A stretch of 64,000 nucleotides of DNA from Bryobacterales bacterium (GTDB taxonomy: Bacteria; Acidobacteriota; Terriglobia; Bryobacterales; Bryobacteraceae): assembly GCA_003142185.1 (NCBI GenBank), contig PLOR01000111.1:16487-80486 (forward strand). Direction: 5' to 3'. Under the pieces are notes generated by a model. That model ran no database searches, was not told the DNA's origin, and saw only the letters and a list, made by a program, of their open reading frames with translations. A program made the position numbers and the translations under genes. Each line of letters starts with the position of its first letter. The first letter of the stretch is position 1. Positions 8,176 to 16,868 of the stretch are shown one piece after another.

Positions 8176-11034
8176 CTACTCCAGATTGACCGCGGTGGCG
8201 CCCGCCAGTTCGATGGCGTTGAAGAGGAATTTGAAGGTTCCGTGCGGCTGCCCGCGGAACGTGATCTCAGGCCCAAACAGATACACCTTGCCCTTACCCA
8301 CGTTGGCTTCCACAGCGCCGACCGTGCCATTCAAGTACTGCTGTCCCCAACCCCAACCGCTCCGCAGCGGGTCGCTCGAGAACCACGCAATCGGCCGCGT
8401 GCCCTTCAGAGCGGCGTCCGGCAACAGACGGAAGGCCGGGCTGTTGTCGTAGAAGACATCGAGTTTCTCCGGCAGGCCGTATGCAATCGGCAGGCTCGTA
8501 TCCACGCTGGCTTCGAGCACCGATCCGGGAACGTAGAACTTATCGCCCGCCAGTCGCCGTGGAGCGCCGTCCGGTCCCGCTTCGGTCAGGGCATTACTTA
8601 AAGGCAGCCCGAGATAATAGCCGAAGCTGGTGGAGTTTCCGATGGCCAGCACCGTCCCGCCTTCTTCCACGAAGCTGCGCAGTTGCGGCTCGGTGGTTGC
8701 GGCCGTGAGGTTGCCGACCTGGTTCTTGTATTCATCCGGGATGTTGGCGTTTCTGTTGCCGCCGCGTCCTCCGCCCGGCGCATCCGGCCCGCCTCCGCGT
8801 CCTCCGCGCCCGCCGATTCCCGGAATCGCGCCGCCAGGGAAAATCAGAACGTCGTATTTGCTCTTGAGGTCTCCCGCGTCGAGAGCCGGCGCATACACCC
8901 GCTCATACGGCGTGGGGAAGGCCTGTTCGAAGAGCCATCGGATATGGCCAGAATCCTGCGATCCGCCGTAGCGGTCCCACAGGCCGACCCGCACCGGCCG
9001 CAACTTCAGCGCCGCTCCCGTCGGCTTCACGGTGGTGACGTCGAAACTCAACCCCACTTCAGCCGCCAGTTTCGCGAGCAGCGGCGCAGTGGTCGCTTTG
9101 GCGGGAATATAGATCGTGCCCACCGGATAAGTCTTGCCATTGGCCGTAAACTCCTGCTTCAGCCAATACACATCCTCGCCAGCGGTGAGCAGACGCGTGG
9201 TGCCGGCGAAAGAATCGTTCACTTGATGACTCAGCAGGTAGCCCGCAGCGCCCTCCGCTGGTCCCACCTTTCCTTTCGGCGGCTTGGCCAATCCATCGAT
9301 CTTCTGGAACGGGCCTTCAAAGCCATCCAGGATGCGATCGAATTGCACGCCCATCTGAAGAGCCAGCGTATATCCGGTGATATCGTAAGGCGGCCTGGGC
9401 GGTCCGCCCGGATACTGGAAGTCGTTGGGGTGGTCCTGCGGCTCGAACATATCGCGCAGGTGCGGCCGGAATGCCTGGGCCGCCAGCACAACATAAGACC
9501 CGGCCGGATAACTCTTGGCGGCCACCGTGAAATCGGCCCTGGCGCGGTCGACCACCACGCCCGCCTTCTGTAGAGCATCCACGAACTTAGTCGCCGTCAG
9601 GAAGTCCGGCTGGTTCGCGGGAATAATGTAGCCGCGCGGATCGCGCGTTTCCGGCGTGTGTAACTGGTCCCAATACTTGACCGGGATGCCCGCGCTGAAG
9701 TAACCCTGCAAGACCTCCGTGTCGCCGCCCGGGCCGCCTGCCGCCGCGCCTCGCCTGCCGCCGCTTGGTTCCGGCTGATCCTTGGCGTAGGCTGCCTCGA
9801 GCGCGGCTACGCGCTTTGGCGTGAGCGTCCAGTAATCCTCGCTGCCACGCTCGATCGAATTCTTCCCCGCACGGTAAATGCGGTACAGAAACTCTTCCCG
9901 AAACCTGGAGGCGACGTCCAGAATCGCCAGATCGGCCGTGAGCAGGTAATCGATGGTTTGCCGCTGGTGCCACTCCGCCCGCGGGCCGATCGGCAACGGC
10001 TGATTTCCGTCCGGCAGCAGCTTCGACGCAATCAGCGGAATGCTGATCGGCGTCGGGTTGCCGATGATCTCCGACAACAGCCCAATCTGATTGTGGAACC
10101 CCGTGGTCGTCCGGTCGCCGCCGTTGAACCATGTCGAGTACGGCGCATTGGTGCGCATCACCGCGCCCGGCTTGCCTTCCGCCAGGAATCTCTCATGCAC
10201 CGCCGCCGAGACCAGATCGATTCCGATCGGCACCAGCGGGTCCTGGTTGTAATTGAACGGATCGCGGAACGGCGCAAAGAACAGCACCGCTCCCGCCGGA
10301 CCGGTCTGGTGCTGGTTGTACATGATCTGCGGAATCCATTCGATGTACATCTGCCGGTTGATGGCTTCGGTTTCCGGCTGATTGGCGATGTAGGAGTCGC
10401 GATTGTTGTCGTGTCCCACATACTTCTGATACAGGCGTGGAATCGATTCCGTGCGGCGCAGCTTCGGGTCGCTTTCGCGCATATACCAGTTCGAAACCAG
10501 TTCCATGCCGTCCGGGTTCGCCGGAACCAGCAGCAGGATGTCGTCGTTCAGGATGCGCAGCATCTCGGCGTCGGTGCGGGTCAGAAACTCATATGCCTCG
10601 GTGAACAGGGCTTGCGCATTGACGCACTCGGTGGCATGCAGGCCGCCATCGATCCACACTACGGACTTGCCTTCGGCGGCAAGCTGGCGAGCCTGCGCGT
10701 CGGTCAGGTTTTCGGCCCGCGCCAACCGCTGCGAGATCTCCTTGTAGCGCGCCAGATTCTTGAAGTTGGCCGGCGACGTGATGATCGCCATGACGATCGG
10801 CCGTCCTTCGGCCGTCTTGCCGATCTCCACCAGCTTGATGCGGTCGGACTGCTTGGCCAGTTTATTCCAGTACTCGAGTAACTGCGTGTAGTTGGCGAGG
10901 AAGTAGTCGTCCCCCACCGTGTACTCGCCAATTTTCGGCGGTGTGATGGTCTTCTGCGCCAGCGCGCTCGAGCCCGCGACTAAAGCCAAAGTCACGGTCA
11001 ACAGCGCCGCCAGAGTCGGTTTCTTGATGTGCAT
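8176..11034 (-). CDS. M14-family zinc metallocarboxypeptidase, secreted
   Basis: A roughly 950-residue exported peptidase. After a signal peptide (ALLTVTLALVAGSSALAQ) comes the M14 catalytic domain. The zinc ligands are in DGGLHATE (His/Glu about 24 residues before AYEFLTR), the substrate-binding segment is GHDNNRDSY, and the likely third ligand His is in MYNQHQTGPAG. The second half (DVLIFPGGAIPGIGGRGG, then FVEEGGTVLAIGNS) looks like a class-I glutamine-amidotransferase-like fold, as often seen in large bacterial M14 proteins. A TTG codon at 11046 is in frame, but it lies only 3 nt from the GAGGAG site, so I prefer the ATG at 11034. It lies directly downstream of, and in operon with, a TonB receptor, which suggests linked peptide cleavage and uptake. 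Confidence 0.88.
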   Translation of the reverse strand: MHIKKPTLAALLTVTLALVAGSSALAQKTITPPKIGEYTVGDDYFLANYTQLLEYWNKLAKQSDRIKLVEIGKTAEGRPIVMAIITSPANFKNLARYKEISQRLARAENLTDAQARQLAAEGKSVVWIDGGLHATECVNAQALFTEAYEFLTRTDAEMLRILNDDILLLVPANPDGMELVSNWYMRESDPKLRRTESIPRLYQKYVGHDNNRDSYIANQPETEAINRQMYIEWIPQIMYNQHQTGPAGAVLFFAPFRDPFNYNQDPLVPIGIDLVSAAVHERFLAEGKPGAVMRTNAPYSTWFNGGDRTTTGFHNQIGLLSEIIGNPTPISIPLIASKLLPDGNQPLPIGPRAEWHQRQTIDYLLTADLAILDVASRFREEFLYRIYRAGKNSIERGSEDYWTLTPKRVAALEAAYAKDQPEPSGGRRGAAAGGPGGDTEVLQGYFSAGIPVKYWDQLHTPETRDPRGYIIPANQPDFLTATKFVDALQKAGVVVDRARADFTVAAKSYPAGSYVVLAAQAFRPHLRDMFEPQDHPNDFQYPGGPPRPPYDITGYTLALQMGVQFDRILDGFEGPFQKIDGLAKPPKGKVGPAEGAAGYLLSHQVNDSFAGTTRLLTAGEDVYWLKQEFTANGKTYPVGTIYIPAKATTAPLLAKLAAEVGLSFDVTTVKPTGAALKLRPVRVGLWDRYGGSQDSGHIRWLFEQAFPTPYERVYAPALDAGDLKSKYDVLIFPGGAIPGIGGRGGRGGGPDAPGGGRGGNRNANIPDEYKNQVGNLTAATTEPQLRSFVEEGGTVLAIGNSTSFGYYLGLPLSNALTEAGPDGAPRRLAGDKFYVPGSVLEASVDTSLPIAYGLPEKLDVFYDNSPAFRLLPDAALKGTRPIAWFSSDPLRSGWGWGQQYLNGTVGAVEANVGKGKVYLFGPEITFRGQPHGTFKFLFNAIELAGATAVNLE

Positions 11035-11057
11035 GTGAAGTCTCAAAATCTCCTCGC

Positions 11058-14000
11058 TCAGAAATGAAGCCGCAGCCCGAACTGCATCTGGCGCGGCGTA
11101 TTGGCCTGGCTCGTGACCACGCCCCAGGTTTGTGGACTGTCGATATCCAGGGTCGGATTAGACGGCTGGAAGTGGTTCATCACATTGTTAGCCTCGATGA
11201 TGAGCGTGGCGCCAATTCTCTCGCGGATGCGAAAATCCTTGGAAGCGGTGGCGTCGACGTTCCAGGTCGGAAAACCGCGCAGCACGCCCGCGCCGCCAGC
11301 CGAGGTGTCCAGCCCCAGCACCAGCCGCCCGAAATCCGAATAAACCGCGGCCGGGTTGGCGAACATATTGATTCCCGAACCGCCTTTGGAGATGTCGCCA
11401 TTCAGCCCCGCGCCGCTCGTCACCGTGACATTGTCGTGCTCCGAGTTGCCGCCCGTATACGGCGCGATCAGAACCGCGTTCTCATTGGCGGAGTTGCTGT
11501 TGCCGTACTCCTCGCCGAAGGATTGCGTATTCTCGGTGCTGCCGGTGCCAATGCTGACTGCCAACGGCGCTCCGCTCTGTGCCGTGAATAACGGCGTGAC
11601 CGCCCAGCCGCCCAGCACCTTCCCCAGCAATCCCCTCTGACTCTTGAAGAATGGAATCTGATACACCAGCGCCAGGTTGTAGACGAACCGGATATCGAAC
11701 GATTGCGGCCCGTAGGAGACCTGCATGTTCCACGGATCCACCACGGTTTGGCCGCTGCTGCTCTGCGCCGAGTCTCCCGTTCCCATGGCGCGGCTCCAAG
11801 TGAAGTTGGAACGCGCCGTCAGGCCGTGCCAATCCTTGGCCGTGAAGGAAAGGAATGCCGCATTGTAGTTCCCCCAGCCGGTGCTGGCCGCCAGCTCATA
11901 GGATTGAAGCTGCGTGGTGACCGCGCTGCCCGGCGCGCCAGGAGATGCCAGCAGGGTGCGCCCCAGCGTCCAGGAAGACGCCGCGTTCAGCGCGCTCCAG
12001 AGGTTGTAAACCTGCGTCGATACGATCGCCGTTTTTTGCAGCTTCGCCACCGCCGCCGTGCAACTGCCGTACGCCGCGCAGTACGCGGAGCCGGCGCCGC
12101 CCAGCGCCGCTTCAAAGAATGGCTGCGCCTGGATCGCCTGGCCGCCCGCGACCTCCTGGTACAGGGCGGCGAAGGCATTCGCAAAGCTCTGTCCGTCCAG
12201 CGTGGTCATGGTGGGCACCGCATCCACGTTGACCAGGTTGTACTCATTGCGGATGATGCGGCCCACATAGCCGGCCTCGAGCACCAGGCGGTGGGAAAGC
12301 TCGCGCTGAATCGTCAAATTGAATTCATCGGATCGGTCCGGCCGGAAGTCGAGGTCCACGCCGGCTCCATCGCCCGCCGCCGCGTTGCCGCCCACTCCTG
12401 GGACATACGGCTGGGCCAGCGTTTGCGTCACCGCCGGCAGCGGAGCCACCAGACCATCCGTGCCAATGCGAAACGCCGTCGCCGGCGTGACGCCGTTGAC
12501 TCCCAGGCATTGATCGGTCGAGCTCGCGCCGATGCATTGAACCACCTGCTCCAGGCCGGCTCCCAGCACCGGGCTGCCGACCACGCGTCCGCCATTCAGC
12601 CGGCCGTAAATCCGGCTATATCCGCCGCGGATGACGGTCTTGCCCGGACCGAACAGAGCCCCCAGAACCCCGTCGCTGAAACTCGGGTTCCACGCCACCG
12701 CCAGGCGCGGGCTGAACTCGCCGTAGAACGGATTGAACGGATACTTGCGTCCGCCGGCCACATTCGGCGTGGTGGCAAACCCAATCGTCGGATCGTATAC
12801 CTGCCCGGCGAGGGCCGCTTTCTCCTTTTGCTGCAAATACGATTCCAGGCTGATCGGCTGGTCGGCCGAATCCACAAACTGCACCTGTTTCCCTTGCAGC
12901 TCGTATGGCGGCATTTCGATAGCATATCCCAGGCCGTAAGTCAGCGTCACGGATGGGCGCACATGCCAGCTATCGTTGAAATAGACGTTATAGCTCGGCA
13001 CGACGGCATGAATCGAGATCGGGTCCCCCACCGTGTCCAGGTTCAGATTGGATCCGCTGCGCGTGTACATCACCTGCGGCTGTGACACGATGCCCAGCAC
13101 TTCGCCATACAGGTTCGACCAGTTCGTCACCTGCGACGCGGGCAGACCGGCGGGTTCGTAAGCCGACGAGAAAGCGATGCCCGATCCTTCGCCGACTTGA
13201 TAGACCGTGGATGCGTCCGTGGCAATGCCGTTGTCGTTGCGGGTGTAGTAGTCGAAATTGCGCTGATAGGAACCGCCGAACTGCAAGAGGTGGTTGGCAT
13301 GGAGCCTGGTCAAGTCGTCGCGGTAGGTTTGGTCGTGTCCATCCCAGGCGCGCTGGCGCGTGCTCTGCGTGTCCACGTTGTAAGGATCCAGCGAGTTCGA
13401 CGTTTCACCGCCGATTTCGAGCGCGCCGCCCAGGCCCGGCAACTGCGGCGTGCCTCCGTCCGTCGTCCAGGACCAGTAATTGCGAAGAAAGTTGAAGTGA
13501 AAATCGTTGGTCAGTTCCGGCGTCACGATCATCGTCAGCCCGGCCACCAGGTAGTTGGCTTTCTGCGGCCGCGGGGCCGTTGCCGTCGCTTGCCCGAACG
13601 TGTCGCCCGGCAGCACGCCGCCGATGTCCACCTGATTCGACGTCAACTGCTCATAGCTGTAGTAGCGGTCGCTGACGGTGAAGTGGTTCTTCTCGCTGAA
13701 GTCATGGTCCAGCCGCACCACGCCGAAGTTGGAAACCTGCGGCAGCTTCACGGTCGATATGTACCCCTGGGTGTTGTATTGGTCGCCGAACGAAGGGTCG
13801 TTCGGCAACGGCATTTGCTTGCTCCAAATCTGGTTGACGGTCGGGTTCAGCCCGAGGCCGCGCGGATCGCAGAGCGCTCCGCCCCCGCAGGTTGCCGGCT
13901 GATACGTGACGCCGTTAGCCGTCACCGGAGACGAGTTCAGATTGTAGGCCTGATAAACTCCCGCGCTGTTGGGAACCTGGATCACGCCCGCGCGCAGCAG

Positions 14001-15026
14001 CGCCGATGGCACATCCTTCTCTATCGTAGTGGCGTTCGGATAACGAAAGCCCTCGTAGTTGGCGAAGAAGTAGGTCTTCCCACCCGCGAACGCCGGCAAC
14101 AGCGGTCCGCCCACTGCGCCGCCGAAACGGTTCTTGTGCGTCTTCGGCAGCGGCGTGTACAACAGTCCATCGGCCGGCGTGTGGTTGTCCTTCCATGTAT
14201 TGGCAGCGCCTACGTTGGTGGCGAAGAAGTAGTCGTAGAGCGCGCCATGGAACTGATTGGTTCCGCGCTTGGTGACCATCTGGACCTGGCTGCCGGCGGC
14301 GCCATTGAAATCGGCCGTCTGGTTGGTGATTCCCACCTTGAACTCCTCAATGCTCTCCACCGGTGTCGGGAGCACGCCCGATGTCGCGCTTCCGTTGCTG
14401 GTCGTATAGGTCGAGTTGGTACCCGCCATGTCGTCGCTGTTGTTGCCGCCATCGAGTTGGAAGGCGCCCTGATCGTTCTGCGTTCCGGCCACCTGTCCGG
14501 AAGGGGTCACGCCTACCTGCAAGACGGCAAGCGAGGACGCGTCGCGGCTCAGGTTCGGTACCAGCAGCAGCGAATCGCCGGAGATCGTGGAGCCAACGGT
14601 CGCATTCACCGTCTGCAGCTCCGCTCCCGCCGAAGCCGTGACTTCCACCGTGGTCGTAGTGGCGCCGACTTCCAGCACCACGTTGAGCGTGAGCGCCAGC
14701 CCCACATCTACGGTCTGCGATTTGACTCGGGCCAGCCGGAAACCGGGCTGCGTCACCGTGAGATCGTAGCTGCCGAGCGGCACGCTGTTGAATATATACC
14801 GGCCCGTCTCGTTGGTCACGGTTTCCCGCTCGGCATTGGTGGAATTGTCGATCAGTTTGACCACCGCTCCGCGCAGGACGGCGCTCTGCGGGTCGGTCAC
14901 CAGGCCGGACACGGCTCCGGTCGCGGCCGATTGCGCACCCGCCGGCATCGCCGCGGCCACCAGCAATAGTCCCAGGCAAGCCGCCACTTGCCCCGATCTC
15001 CCATTCGTGTTTACTCGATTCTTCAT
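11058..15026 (-). CDS. TonB-dependent receptor, Oar-like, with carboxypeptidase-regulatory-like N-terminal domain
   Basis: A roughly 1320-residue outer-membrane transporter. It has a signal peptide (CLGLLLVAAAMPAGAQS), then a CarboxypepD_reg-like beta-sandwich (GAVSGLVTDPQSAVLRGAVV ... GRYIFNSVPLGSYDLTVTQPGF). A plug domain follows with FQLDGGNNSDDMAG and VQMVTKRGTNQFHGALYDYF, and then a very long barrel ending in the aromatic GLRLHF. The start at 15026 is set by an ideal AGAAGGAG site 6 nt upstream; an in-frame ATG 33 nt earlier lacks one. The substrate is unknown. The M14 peptidase gene follows immediately, which points to peptides or protein-derived substrates. Confidence 0.92.
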   Translation of the reverse strand: MKNRVNTNGRSGQVAACLGLLLVAAAMPAGAQSAATGAVSGLVTDPQSAVLRGAVVKLIDNSTNAERETVTNETGRYIFNSVPLGSYDLTVTQPGFRLARVKSQTVDVGLALTLNVVLEVGATTTTVEVTASAGAELQTVNATVGSTISGDSLLLVPNLSRDASSLAVLQVGVTPSGQVAGTQNDQGAFQLDGGNNSDDMAGTNSTYTTSNGSATSGVLPTPVESIEEFKVGITNQTADFNGAAGSQVQMVTKRGTNQFHGALYDYFFATNVGAANTWKDNHTPADGLLYTPLPKTHKNRFGGAVGGPLLPAFAGGKTYFFANYEGFRYPNATTIEKDVPSALLRAGVIQVPNSAGVYQAYNLNSSPVTANGVTYQPATCGGGALCDPRGLGLNPTVNQIWSKQMPLPNDPSFGDQYNTQGYISTVKLPQVSNFGVVRLDHDFSEKNHFTVSDRYYSYEQLTSNQVDIGGVLPGDTFGQATATAPRPQKANYLVAGLTMIVTPELTNDFHFNFLRNYWSWTTDGGTPQLPGLGGALEIGGETSNSLDPYNVDTQSTRQRAWDGHDQTYRDDLTRLHANHLLQFGGSYQRNFDYYTRNDNGIATDASTVYQVGEGSGIAFSSAYEPAGLPASQVTNWSNLYGEVLGIVSQPQVMYTRSGSNLNLDTVGDPISIHAVVPSYNVYFNDSWHVRPSVTLTYGLGYAIEMPPYELQGKQVQFVDSADQPISLESYLQQKEKAALAGQVYDPTIGFATTPNVAGGRKYPFNPFYGEFSPRLAVAWNPSFSDGVLGALFGPGKTVIRGGYSRIYGRLNGGRVVGSPVLGAGLEQVVQCIGASSTDQCLGVNGVTPATAFRIGTDGLVAPLPAVTQTLAQPYVPGVGGNAAAGDGAGVDLDFRPDRSDEFNLTIQRELSHRLVLEAGYVGRIIRNEYNLVNVDAVPTMTTLDGQSFANAFAALYQEVAGGQAIQAQPFFEAALGGAGSAYCAAYGSCTAAVAKLQKTAIVSTQVYNLWSALNAASSWTLGRTLLASPGAPGSAVTTQLQSYELAASTGWGNYNAAFLSFTAKDWHGLTARSNFTWSRAMGTGDSAQSSSGQTVVDPWNMQVSYGPQSFDIRFVYNLALVYQIPFFKSQRGLLGKVLGGWAVTPLFTAQSGAPLAVSIGTGSTENTQSFGEEYGNSNSANENAVLIAPYTGGNSEHDNVTVTSGAGLNGDISKGGSGINMFANPAAVYSDFGRLVLGLDTSAGGAGVLRGFPTWNVDATASKDFRIRERIGATLIIEANNVMNHFQPSNPTLDIDSPQTWGVVTSQANTPRQMQFGLRLHF

Positions 15027-15382
15027 GCGGATCTCCTTCTGGAAAATTTCGCCAGTCACTTTTCTTGTATGAGTTTCTCCTCAGCCAGGTTGAGCCTGAG
15101 GAATAAGTGCCAACTGAATCAATATTTTAGGAATGACAACAGCAGGACGAAAACGCTCGCGGACGTGGCAGAGAGGTGATCGGCGGGGACCATTGGCGAC
15201 GGCTGATCATATAATCCACTATTGTCTATAGAGATTATAGGATATTGATCGAATTGTCAAGAGGAAGCTGGGGAATCCGTGTGGGGCTATCCCCAACTAA
15301 CCTTCGTCAACACCGGCCTTCGTCCCCTTTGTCGGGCTTGACTCGCAGTTCACATCGCACGTAGCTTGAAAAGGGGTCGGAT
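15027..15382. other. Divergent intergenic region, TonB receptor / polysaccharide cluster
   Basis: A 356 bp gap between divergent genes. It is AT-rich at 15110-15260 and holds a good minus-strand promoter (15234-15260). A stretch around 15211-15240 with overlapping TATAGA/ATTATAG words could be an operator. No promoter for the plus-strand gene was recognised. Confidence 0.6.
15234..15260 (-). promoter_or_regulatory. Sigma70-type promoter for the TonB receptor / M14 peptidase pair
   Basis: On the minus strand TTGACA (15260-15255) and TATAAT (15239-15234) are both perfect consensus hexamers. The 15 bp spacer is short of the optimal 17, which may weaken the promoter. Initiation near 15227 would leave a 5' leader of about 200 nt before the ATG at 15026. 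Confidence 0.65.
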
Positions 15383-16864
15383 ATATCCGAAACAGTCATC
15401 ATCGGCGCAGGACCCGCGGGCCTGACGGCTGCCTATCAACTCGCAAAGAAAGGACTTTTAGCAACGGTCCTGGAGGCCGATGAAGCATACGTCGGCGGCA
15501 TCTCACGCACCGTGGTCTATAAGGGCTTCCGCTTCGACATAGGGGGGCACCGGTTCTTTTCGAAGTCCGAACAGGTGGAAGCTCTCTGGAGCGAGATTCT
15601 CGGGCCCGACCTGCTCGAACGGCCGCGGTTGTCGCGCATTCTTTACGGCGGCAAATTCTATTCCTATCCCCTCAAACCCGTCGAAGCGCTCTGGAAGCTT
15701 GGTCCCATCGAGTCGGCGCTCTGTTTCCTGTCATATCTGCGGGCGCAGATGTTCCCGGTTCGAGACCCGCGCTCATTCGAAGAATGGGTGAGCAACCAGT
15801 TTGGCGCACGGCTTTTCCGGATGTTTTTCAAAACCTACACGGAAAAGGTCTGGGGCATTAGCTGCCGTGAGATCTCTGCGGATTGGGCGGCGCAGCGCAT
15901 CCAGGGCTTATCGCTGTGGTCAGCCGTCAAGAATGGCTTCAGGTCCGGGTCTACGAAGGCGGGCGGTGAGATCGTCAAGAGCCTGATTCACTCGTTTCGG
16001 TACCCGCGGCTCGGGCCGGGCATGATGTGGGAAAAGTGCGCGGAACGCGTGCGTGCGATGGGCGGACGCGTGCTGCTCGGGTGCAAGGTCACGGCTTGCC
16101 GGTTTGACGCGGAATTGAACCGGTGGTCGATCGAGTACAACCACAGCGGAGGAGCGAGCGAGTCTATTTCCGCCGACCACGTGATCTCATCGGCTCCCTT
16201 GCGCGAGCTGGCCGCGTCATTGTCTCCGCCCGTTTCCGAACAGGCTGCCGCGGCGGCAGCCGGGTTGCGGTATCGGGATTTTATGACGGTCGCGCTGATT
16301 GTGAAAGACCGCGGCACTCTGCGGGACAATTGGATCTATATCCACGATCCGTCCGTCCAGGTGGGCCGCATCCAGAACTACAAATCGTGGTCGCCGGAAA
16401 TGGTGCCCGACGAGGCCCACTGTTGTTACGGGCTGGAGTATTTTTGCAATGAAACCGACCAGCTCTGGAAATCCAACGATAGCGATCTGGTGGCGCTTGC
16501 CACCCGCGAACTCGTGAAGATCGGGCTGGCGCGGCGCGAGGACGTGGTGGACGGCTGCGTGGTCCGACAGCTCAAGGCCTACCCCGTTTATGACGATGCT
16601 TATGTGCGGCATGTGGCAACCTTGCGAGCCGAGTTGCAGCGTTATCCCAACTTGCACCTGGTCGGGCGCAACGGCATGCACAAGTACAACAACCAGGACC
16701 ACGCCATGATGACCGCCATGCTGACGGTGGAGAACATCGCGGCCGGGCGGCAGGTGTACGACGTGTGGCGCGTCAACCAGGATGCGCAATATCACGAAAG
16801 CGGCCTGGCAGAAGAGACGAAGCCTGCTGGCGCTGTGGCGAAGCCATGCGGGGCCAAGGCGTAG
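15383..16864 (+). CDS. NAD(P)/FAD-dependent oxidoreductase (UDP-galactopyranose-mutase/amine-oxidase-like), probable ATA start
   Basis: A 493-residue flavoprotein. The dinucleotide-binding motif TVIIGAGPAGLTAAYQLAK is followed by GISRTVVYKGFRFDIGGHRF, characteristic of the FAD-dependent protoporphyrinogen-oxidase/UGM superfamily found in polysaccharide clusters, and it ends with GRNGMHKYNNQDHAMMTAML. The first conventional in-frame start is a GTG at 15512, which would delete the whole GxGxxG motif. Upstream, the frame is open back to a TAG at 15362 and contains no ATG, GTG or TTG. The codon ATA at 15383 occupies the place of Met in (M)SETVIIGAGPAG and follows AAGGGG by 6 nt. I therefore annotate from ATA; a recent ATG-to-ATA change or a sequencing error are alternatives. 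The substrate is unknown. It heads the polysaccharide region, 4 bp before a GT39-like gene. Confidence 0.82.
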   Translation: MSETVIIGAGPAGLTAAYQLAKKGLLATVLEADEAYVGGISRTVVYKGFRFDIGGHRFFSKSEQVEALWSEILGPDLLERPRLSRILYGGKFYSYPLKPVEALWKLGPIESALCFLSYLRAQMFPVRDPRSFEEWVSNQFGARLFRMFFKTYTEKVWGISCREISADWAAQRIQGLSLWSAVKNGFRSGSTKAGGEIVKSLIHSFRYPRLGPGMMWEKCAERVRAMGGRVLLGCKVTACRFDAELNRWSIEYNHSGGASESISADHVISSAPLRELAASLSPPVSEQAAAAAAGLRYRDFMTVALIVKDRGTLRDNWIYIHDPSVQVGRIQNYKSWSPEMVPDEAHCCYGLEYFCNETDQLWKSNDSDLVALATRELVKIGLARREDVVDGCVVRQLKAYPVYDDAYVRHVATLRAELQRYPNLHLVGRNGMHKYNNQDHAMMTAMLTVENIAAGRQVYDVWRVNQDAQYHESGLAEETKPAGAVAKPCGAKA

Positions 16865-16868
16865 ACGA

